From Acidobacteriota bacterium (GTDB taxonomy: Bacteria; Acidobacteriota; UBA890; WLXD01): a stretch of DNA of 10,181 bases. The position numbers and the translations under genes are program-made. The notes beneath the pieces were generated by a model, which saw only the letters and a list, made by a program, of their open reading frames with translations, did no database searches and was not told where the DNA came from. The stretch lies in contig JACZXM010000022.1 of assembly GCA_022571615.1 (NCBI GenBank), forward strand, positions 4,278 to 14,458, read 5' to 3'. Positions 5,136 to 10,181 of the stretch are shown here, piece after piece (position 1 is the stretch's first letter; each line of letters opens with the position of its first letter).

Positions 5136-6785
5136 GTGAAGCTCTCGCGGCTGGAGTCGTACCCGATTCGTCCCGGCGTCCTCGCGGCCCTCGTCGCGCT
5201 CGCGGCCGTCTTGGCGCCCGGCTGTGCACCACCAGGCGCTTCCGGACCGGACCTGATCCTGACCGGAGGGATCATCTACCCCTCCGGCACCACGGACACT
5301 ACGAGCCAGGCCCTGGCGATCCAGGACGACCGGATTCTGGCGCTCGGAAGCGACGCCGAGATCTTCGCCCTCGTCGGCGACGCCACGCAACAGATGAGAC
5401 TCGACGGTTCGGTGGTCTTGCCGGGCTTGTACGACGCGTGGATCGATCTGGAGGCCCTCGGCCGGTGGCCTGGTGGTCTGGATCTGCGCCGTGCCACTAC
5501 ACCGCGCGAGATTCAGTCTCGGCTGCGGGCGACCCTCGGCTCCGGCGGCGAGGGCTGGATCCTCGGGTGGGGCTGGGACGAGACACGCTGGCCGCGACCG
5601 GAACTGCCCTCCTACCGCCTGCTCGACGAGGTGGAGTCCGAGCGGCCGGTGCTACTCGTGCACCGCAGCGACCAGCTCGGCTGGCTCAACTCGGCCGCGA
5701 TGGACCGTAGCAACCTGCGGTCGAGCTCGCCCGCGCAGGGGGTGCTGCTCGCTCCGGACGGCAGCTGGAACGGCCTGGTGACCGACGACGCCCTTCGCGG
5801 CATGTTGCAGAGCCTCGAGCCGGAGCCGCAGGTGCGCAAGGGCTGGATCGCCAACGGACTGCGGACGGCGGTCGCGGCAGGGCTCACCCGGGTAACCACT
5901 TCTCCGATCGATGCCACCGCGGTGATGTTGCTGCAGCAGCTGGCGGCCGACGGCGATCTCCCGATTCGCGTCGAGATGCGCGTGCGACCCGATGCGGTCG
6001 ATGATCTCGAGCGGCTCAGCTTCGATCCCGAGTGGCTAACACTCGCCGCTGTCGGACTCGATCTGGATGGGCCGTTCGGCCCGCGACTCGCGGCCTTGGA
6101 CCAAGGCTATTCCGACGCCGCAGGCCTAGGGTGGCGATCGCTCGACCCCGAGACGGTCTCGCGCGCTTGCCTGCAAGCCGAGCGGTGGGGACTGCGGTTC
6201 GACGTCCAGGCGCATGGGGACCTGGCCATCGGAGCAGCGCTACGCTGTGCTCTCCTCACGGAGGGTTCCGGCATGCTTGTTGGTGCCGATCTACTGCCAG
6301 CGGACTTCGCCGAGTCGCTGCGTGGGGCGCGCGTTGCCGCGGTGCCAATGAGGTTGGAGCACGATCTGGCCTTCATCGAGTCGCGGATCGGGCCCGAGCG
6401 CGCACCACGCAGCCACGCCTATCGCTCGCTGCTGGCTCGCGGCTCGCTGGCGGCGTTCGCATCGATGGCTCCTCGATACCCACTAGCGCCGATGGCAAGC
6501 TTGTTCGTCGCCTGGAAACGACAGGACCTACGGGGTTACCCCATCGATGCGTGGGTTGCGCCCGAGCGCCTGTCACTGGACGATCTGATGCGCCTGGCTC
6601 TCGGACTTGGATCGGGAGCTGTGGGGTTGTCCGAGGGCGCGGCGGCGGACCTCGTCATCTGGTCGCAAGATCCGTTCGTGGCCAGCGAGGACTCGCTGCT
6701 TCAGACACGGGCTATGGTCACTTTCGTGGCTGGCCGCGTGGTGTATTCGCGCCCCCTTGCCCAGGCATCTCCGAGCGGTGGCTGA
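5136..6785 (+). CDS. YtcJ-like amidohydrolase-fold lipoprotein, predicted catalytically dead
   Basis: A 549-residue protein, normal length for the YtcJ/amidohydrolase_3 family. Residues 1-30 have a hydrophobic core and end in APGC, an imperfect lipobox with Cys30, so it is probably an envelope lipoprotein. The family scaffold is clear: ILTGGIIYPSG (41-51), VVLPGLYDAWIDLEALG (93-109), WILGWGWDETRWP (141-153), GLVTDDALRGM (213-223), LDLDGPFGPRLAALDQGYSD (308-327), FDVQAHGDLAIGAAL (355-369), YRSLLARG (429-436) and a C-terminal GAAADLVIWSQDPF (501-514). Yet the metal positions have changed: HxH is WID (102-104), the Lys before the DG motif is missing, HAxGD is QAHGD (358-362), the RxEH motif expected near 378-386 is absent, and GSDAP is ASMAP (442-446). 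The frame is intact, so this looks like a maintained pseudoenzyme rather than a decaying gene. The GTG start has no ribosome binding site but sits at the predicted transcription start. Confidence 0.85.
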   Translation: MKLSRLESYPIRPGVLAALVALAAVLAPGCAPPGASGPDLILTGGIIYPSGTTDTTSQALAIQDDRILALGSDAEIFALVGDATQQMRLDGSVVLPGLYDAWIDLEALGRWPGGLDLRRATTPREIQSRLRATLGSGGEGWILGWGWDETRWPRPELPSYRLLDEVESERPVLLVHRSDQLGWLNSAAMDRSNLRSSSPAQGVLLAPDGSWNGLVTDDALRGMLQSLEPEPQVRKGWIANGLRTAVAAGLTRVTTSPIDATAVMLLQQLAADGDLPIRVEMRVRPDAVDDLERLSFDPEWLTLAAVGLDLDGPFGPRLAALDQGYSDAAGLGWRSLDPETVSRACLQAERWGLRFDVQAHGDLAIGAALRCALLTEGSGMLVGADLLPADFAESLRGARVAAVPMRLEHDLAFIESRIGPERAPRSHAYRSLLARGSLAAFASMAPRYPLAPMASLFVAWKRQDLRGYPIDAWVAPERLSLDDLMRLALGLGSGAVGLSEGAAADLVIWSQDPFVASEDSLLQTRAMVTFVAGRVVYSRPLAQASPSGG

Positions 6786-6811
6786 GACCGCCCCATGTAC
6801 GGTGGGGATCC

Positions 6812-6840
6812 TTGACTTTGCCGATGCACGACCGTAGTTT
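6812..6840 (+). promoter_or_regulatory. Probable sigma-70 type promoter before the two small lipoprotein genes
   Basis: TTGACT (6812-6817) and TAGTTT (6835-6840) are separated by 17 bases. Transcription would start near 6847, leaving about 43 bases of leader. The site lies in the 104-base gap after the amidohydrolase gene, suggesting a separate unit for the lipoproteins. Confidence 0.4.
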
Positions 6841-6889
6841 CAGCCTAGGTTTGTTGGCCCCACGCCCCCGCAACGTCTGAGCCTCATCG

Positions 6890-7372
6890 ATGCCCGCGAC
6901 GACTCGAACCTGGGTTCTGTCCGCAATCGCCAGCCTGGCCGCGGCAGCGGCCTGCGGCACTGCGAGCCCGGAGATCGTCGCGATCGAGTACTTGAGGGCG
7001 ACCCGAACCGGCGACTCCGATGATGCGATTGCGATGCTGGATATGGACACCATCGTCGATCGGGTCAAGAGCCGGATCATGATGGTGAACACGGACGGGG
7101 ATCCAGACCAGTTTCTGTATGATTCGGTGCAGACGGTCCTGTGGGGGCTGTTTCAGGAAACACCGCGCCAGGACGAGCTTACCTACGACGCCCCGCCGGC
7201 CGATCTGGACGGGCAGAAGGCGACGGTCCGCGTCGTCTTGACCGCCGCCGATGGCACCACCCGAACGCGAGCCGTCTACCTGCGGCGCGCGGGCACCGGT
7301 TGGCTGGTGTCCGGTCGCTCGCTGGATGAGCTAGTCGCCTACGCGATCCAACGACTGGAGGAACGGTTTTGA
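6890..7372 (+). CDS. Small NTF2-like lipoprotein of unknown function
   Basis: A 160-residue protein. A hydrophobic stretch ends in AAAAAC, with Cys22 as the likely lipidated residue, so it is probably anchored in the envelope. The mature part has an amphipathic helix with AIEYLRATRTGDSDDAIAML (31-50), then two strand-like segments, ATVRVVLTAADG (111-122) and TRAVYLRRAGTGWLVSG (126-142). This order, ending in a GWLVSG-type strand, resembles the NTF2-like/DUF4878 fold of small secreted binding proteins; no catalytic motif is seen. The ATG lacks a good ribosome binding site, but no better start fits the signal peptide. It precedes the HEAT-repeat lipoprotein by 70 bases on the same strand, so the two may be co-transcribed. 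The fold is a judgement from pattern and could be wrong. Confidence 0.7.
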   Translation: MPATTRTWVLSAIASLAAAAACGTASPEIVAIEYLRATRTGDSDDAIAMLDMDTIVDRVKSRIMMVNTDGDPDQFLYDSVQTVLWGLFQETPRQDELTYDAPPADLDGQKATVRVVLTAADGTTRTRAVYLRRAGTGWLVSGRSLDELVAYAIQRLEERF

Positions 7373-7430
7373 CCCTCTTCCAGCGAATCCCCGACGCCCC
7401 ACGACCTCGTCGCCCGGCGTTGCCAACGAT

Positions 7431-7436
7431 GGAGGG
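7431..7436 (+). promoter_or_regulatory. Ribosome binding site of the HEAT-repeat lipoprotein gene
   Basis: GGAGGG lies six bases before the ATG at 7443 and fixes that start. It is one of only two strong Shine-Dalgarno sites in the window; the other precedes acs. Confidence 0.75.
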
Positions 7437-7442
7437 ACAGCC

Positions 7443-8168
7443 ATGAAACGACGCGCGATTGGAGCCTTGGCGCTTCTCGCCCTGACCGTTGCCTGCGGGA
7501 GCCCGGTGCAGAGAGCGGCAAACAAGCTCATGGAGCAGGTCCGCCTCGGCGATCCATTGGCCCGGCAGACGTACGAGGAAGACAAGGACCTGCTCTTGTC
7601 GCCCGAAGCCGTGCCGATCTGGACCGAGGCGCTGCAGAGCAGCGACAGCCCGCAGATCAAGGAATGGGCAGCGCAGCTGCTCGGCGACATCGGCGATGAG
7701 TCATCCCTGCCGGTACTGGCCGCGGCGCTGTCGGAACCCCGCAACGTTCGTGAAGCGGCGGTCGCCGCGATCAAGCAGTTCGACGACGACCAGGCCTGCG
7801 ACGCGTTCGTGCTGGCGCTCGAGAGTGGCGATCTCGACGCTCAGGCGGTGGCATTACCGCAGATCAGCCGCCTCAAGGCTTCCCGCGCCGTACCGGCTGT
7901 GGCCATTGTGGGTCGCTCGAGCGACGAGCTCGTATCGCGAACGGCCATCGATACGCTCGGCGATATCGGAGATTCCACTGCCGCGGAGGCCCTGGTCGCG
8001 ATGGTGACCGACGACGCCTTGCAGGCAGAATCGCGAGCCCAGGCCCTGCTGAACCTCAAACGCATCGAAGGCGCCGAGGATCAGCTACAGGCGGTGCTTG
8101 CTGCACTCGAGGAGTCGGAAGACGAGACAGCTGCGTCTTTGCTCGAACAGGCGACCGCACAGCGCTGA
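7443..8168 (+). CDS. HEAT-repeat lipoprotein
   Basis: A 241-residue protein with a basic start (MKRR), a hydrophobic core and LTVAC, giving Cys18 as a likely lipid-anchored residue. About five HEAT-like helix pairs follow: near 77-96 (AAQLLGDIGDESSLPVLAAA), 105-126 (KQFDDDQACDAF), 136-156 (ISRLKASRAVPAV), 168-188 (AIDTLGDIGDSTAAEALVAM) and 201-222 (ALLNLKRIEGAEDQLQAVLA). Repeats 1 and 4 share LGDIGD, typical of bacterial PBS-lyase-type HEAT repeats. The end is acidic and helical (LEESEDETAASLLEQ). Such proteins bind other proteins; no enzyme activity is expected. The start is supported by GGAGGG. It probably shares a transcript with the preceding lipoprotein gene, and acs follows after 60 bases. 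The partner is unknown. Confidence 0.85.
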   Translation: MKRRAIGALALLALTVACGSPVQRAANKLMEQVRLGDPLARQTYEEDKDLLLSPEAVPIWTEALQSSDSPQIKEWAAQLLGDIGDESSLPVLAAALSEPRNVREAAVAAIKQFDDDQACDAFVLALESGDLDAQAVALPQISRLKASRAVPAVAIVGRSSDELVSRTAIDTLGDIGDSTAAEALVAMVTDDALQAESRAQALLNLKRIEGAEDQLQAVLAALEESEDETAASLLEQATAQR

Positions 8169-8219
8169 GCCCGACTTGCCCTTGGCGGTAGGCAAGGCCG
8201 GCGAGCCGCGGGCCTGCCC

Positions 8220-8225
8220 GGAGGG
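8220..8225 (+). promoter_or_regulatory. Ribosome binding site of acs
   Basis: GGAGGG ends three bases before the ATG at 8229, slightly close but strong. No promoter is obvious in the 60-base gap, which holds only a weak 6-base stem (8175-8180 with 8191-8196), so read-through from the lipoprotein genes is possible. Confidence 0.6.
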
Positions 8226-8228
8226 ATC

Positions 8229-10175
8229 ATGGAAGGTATCGACCTGGACTCTGTGCTCGAGGAACAGGACAAGATCCCGGCGCCGGCCGACTTCCTCGCC
8301 GGCGCCGTGGTGGCGGACCCGGCGGCGGCGCGCTCGCGCGCCGTCCAGGATTCCGAGGCCTTCTGGGCCGAGGCCGCAGCGGACCTGGACTGGTATCGGA
8401 AATGGGATCGCGTCCTCGATTGGGATTTCCCGTTCGCCGATTGGTTCCCGGGAGCCGAGTGCAACATCGTACACAACGCCCTGGATCGCCACCTGGAGAC
8501 TTGGCGACGCCACAAGGTGGCGCTCCTGTGGGAAGGTGAGGACGGGCACCGACAGGTCTTCACCTACGCCGAGCTGTCGCGCGAAGTCGGCAGGCTTGCC
8601 GATGCCCTACGTGAGATGGGCATCAGCCGGGGCGATTGCGTCACCATCTACATGTCGATCTGCCCGCAACAGGCGATCGCCATGCTGGCCTCGGCCAAGA
8701 TCGGTGCCTTCCACAACGTCGTGTTCGGCGGCTTTTCGGCCGACGGCCTCCGAGACCGCATCAACGATACGCAATGCAAGGTACTGGTCACCGCCGACGG
8801 CGGCTTGTACCGCGGCAAGATCGTCCCCCTGAAGGAAGCCGCCGATAAGGCGGTGGCGCAATGCCCCACGATCGAAAAGGTCATCGTCTACGAGCGCTGC
8901 GGACACGGAGCTCCGATGACCGAGGGGCGAGACATCACCTGGGAGGAGGCGGTCGCGGGACGCTCCGGCAATGCCAAGACCGAGGTCATGAGCGCCGGTG
9001 ACCCGCTATTTGTGCTGTACACCTCCGGGACCACCGGTAAGCCGAAAGGAATCGTCCACCACCACGGCGGCTACATGGTGGGGACGTACCTGACAAGCAA
9101 GTGGATCTTCGATCTGCGAGACACCGATCTGTTCTGGTGCACCGCCGATCCGGGTTGGATCACCGGACACTCCTACATCGTCTATGGTCCGTTGATTAAC
9201 GGGGCCACCGTATTCATGGCCGAGGGCTCGCCCGATACCCCCGATGCCGGCCGCTGGTGGCGCCTAATCGAGCGCTACGGGATCAACATCCTATACACGG
9301 CCCCCACCGCGATCCGGATGTTCATGCGACTGGGCGAGCAATGGCCAAGTCAGTACGACCTCAGCAGCCTGCGCCTGCTCGGATCGGTCGGCGAGCCGAT
9401 CAACCCGAAAGCCTGGCACTGGTATCACCAGGTGATCGGTGGCGGCAAGTGCCCCATCGTCGACACCTGGTGGCAAACCGAGACCGGTTCGGTGCTGATC
9501 ACCACGCTGCCGGCAGAGGCGGCGAAGCCAGGATCAGCCGGTTTCCCGTTCCCCGGAATCGATGCCGACGTCGTCGACAAGCAGGGCAATTCCAGACCGT
9601 CGGGCGTCGGCGGCTACCTCGTCGTGCGCAAGCCCTGGCCCTCGATGCTGACAACCCTGTACAAGGACCCCGACCGGTATCGGGAGGTGTACTGGGAGAT
9701 CGTGCCCGGGATGTACACCGCCGGCGATGCCGCCGTACGCGACGCCGATGGCTACATTCGAGTGCTCGGCCGCATGGATGACGTGCTCAACGTGGCGGGA
9801 CACCGTCTCGGCACGATGGAGATCGAGAGCGCACTGGTCTCGCACGCTGCGGTCGTCGAAGCCGCGGTCATCGGAATCCCCGACGAGATCAAGTTCGAGG
9901 TCCCGAAGGCGTTCGTGATCCTACACAGCGGTTACGAGCCCAGTGAGGAGCTCAACAACGAACTACGCTCGCATGTCGCCGATCAGATCGGCAAGATCGC
10001 CCGCCCCGCCAGCCTGGAGTTCGTCGACTCGCTGCCCAAAACACGCAGCGGAAAGATCATGCGTCGGTTGCTCAAGGCGCAGGAGCGGGGCGAGTTGGTG
10101 GGTGACACATCGACGCTCGATCCGGGGAGTGTCCCCGTCGATCAGGATGAACCGGAGGGACGCAGCAGGGGGTGA
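8229..10175 (+). CDS. acs: Acetyl-CoA synthetase (acetate-CoA ligase, AMP-forming)
   Basis: A complete 648-residue cytoplasmic enzyme, normal length for Acs. It activates acetate with ATP to acetyl-AMP and then forms acetyl-CoA, feeding the TCA or glyoxylate route. Order of elements: N-terminal Acs domain with WFPGAECNIVHNALDRHL (72-89); phosphate-binding YTSGTTGKPKG (264-274); GSVGEPINPKAW (385-396); VDTWWQTETG (411-420), whose Trp limits the acyl pocket to acetate-sized substrates; TAGDAAVRDADGYIRVLGRMDDV (497-519) with the hinge Asp; and PKTRSGKIMRR (603-613), with K609 as the catalytic Lys that protein acetylation inactivates in well-studied Acs enzymes. Every key residue is present. GSVGEPINP and the WW pair favour acetate over propionate (PrpE). 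The last residues (EPEGRSRG) and the TGA are encoded by sequence related to the palindromic repeat at 4976-5094. Confidence 0.95.
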   Translation: MEGIDLDSVLEEQDKIPAPADFLAGAVVADPAAARSRAVQDSEAFWAEAAADLDWYRKWDRVLDWDFPFADWFPGAECNIVHNALDRHLETWRRHKVALLWEGEDGHRQVFTYAELSREVGRLADALREMGISRGDCVTIYMSICPQQAIAMLASAKIGAFHNVVFGGFSADGLRDRINDTQCKVLVTADGGLYRGKIVPLKEAADKAVAQCPTIEKVIVYERCGHGAPMTEGRDITWEEAVAGRSGNAKTEVMSAGDPLFVLYTSGTTGKPKGIVHHHGGYMVGTYLTSKWIFDLRDTDLFWCTADPGWITGHSYIVYGPLINGATVFMAEGSPDTPDAGRWWRLIERYGINILYTAPTAIRMFMRLGEQWPSQYDLSSLRLLGSVGEPINPKAWHWYHQVIGGGKCPIVDTWWQTETGSVLITTLPAEAAKPGSAGFPFPGIDADVVDKQGNSRPSGVGGYLVVRKPWPSMLTTLYKDPDRYREVYWEIVPGMYTAGDAAVRDADGYIRVLGRMDDVLNVAGHRLGTMEIESALVSHAAVVEAAVIGIPDEIKFEVPKAFVILHSGYEPSEELNNELRSHVADQIGKIARPASLEFVDSLPKTRSGKIMRRLLKAQERGELVGDTSTLDPGSVPVDQDEPEGRSRG

Positions 10176-10181
10176 GGTCGA
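10153..10181. repeat. Partial copy of the palindromic repeat at the window end
   Basis: These 29 bases match the reverse complement of 5065-5094 with one gap and one mismatch, including GCAGCAGGGG then TGAGGTCGA. The acs TGA lies inside at 10173-10175. The match runs to the last base of the window, so the rest of the palindrome probably lies beyond it. Confidence 0.65.

Noticed and set aside
6360-6362. His409 (RLEH at 406-409) as a surviving metal ligand of the amidohydrolase
   Set aside because: It lies after the position of the QP block and just before the RIGPER segment, whereas the family RxEH motif lies some 25 residues earlier, so the resemblance is probably chance.
7373-7442. Regulatory or terminator structure in the gap between the two lipoprotein genes
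   Set aside because: Only short 5-base complementary stretches are present apart from the ribosome binding site.
8175-8196. Stem CTTGCC/GGCAAG between the HEAT-repeat gene and acs as a terminator
   Set aside because: Only six pairs with a 10-base loop and no T-tract; too weak to call.

Overview
The window is GC-rich bacterial DNA with densely packed genes and no RNA genes, phage genes, transposase or CRISPR array. The many lipoprotein-type signal peptides show an envelope-rich bacterium. The style (GC-rich, secreted proteins of unknown function, HEAT-repeat lipoprotein) fits a Myxococcota/deltaproteobacterial or similar uncultured lineage, but the sequence alone does not settle the taxon.

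Layout from left to right: (1) the 3' part of a DUF885-family protein (+), cut by the window edge; (2) a structured 219-base gap with a long imperfect hairpin and the first copy of a ~33-base repeat; (3) an M20-family metallopeptidase (+), apparently intact in all metal and catalytic residues; (4) a convergent junction in which both stop codons lie in the arms of a perfect 10-base inverted repeat; (5) a large secreted transglutaminase-like protein (-) with Ser at the Cys position; (6) a 243-base divergent intergenic region with two inverted repeats, one of 109 bases with 27-base arms, and promoter-like sites on both strands; (7) a lipoprotein-like YtcJ-type amidohydrolase (+) that has lost essentially all expected metal ligands; (8) two small lipoproteins of unknown role (+), one NTF2-like and one made of HEAT repeats; (9) a complete acetyl-CoA synthetase (+). 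Part of the 109-base palindrome recurs at the very end of the window, over the synthetase stop codon.

Functionally, the M20 enzyme (peptide turnover) and acetyl-CoA synthetase (acetate activation) are ordinary housekeeping metabolism. The envelope genes between them are less ordinary: three proteins (DUF885, transglutaminase-like, amidohydrolase) carry substitutions at expected catalytic positions, and the two small lipoproteins look like binding or scaffold proteins. No clear multi-gene system can be shown. The most interesting signals are the dead amidohydrolase and the dispersed palindromic and promoter-proximal repeats in the gaps.
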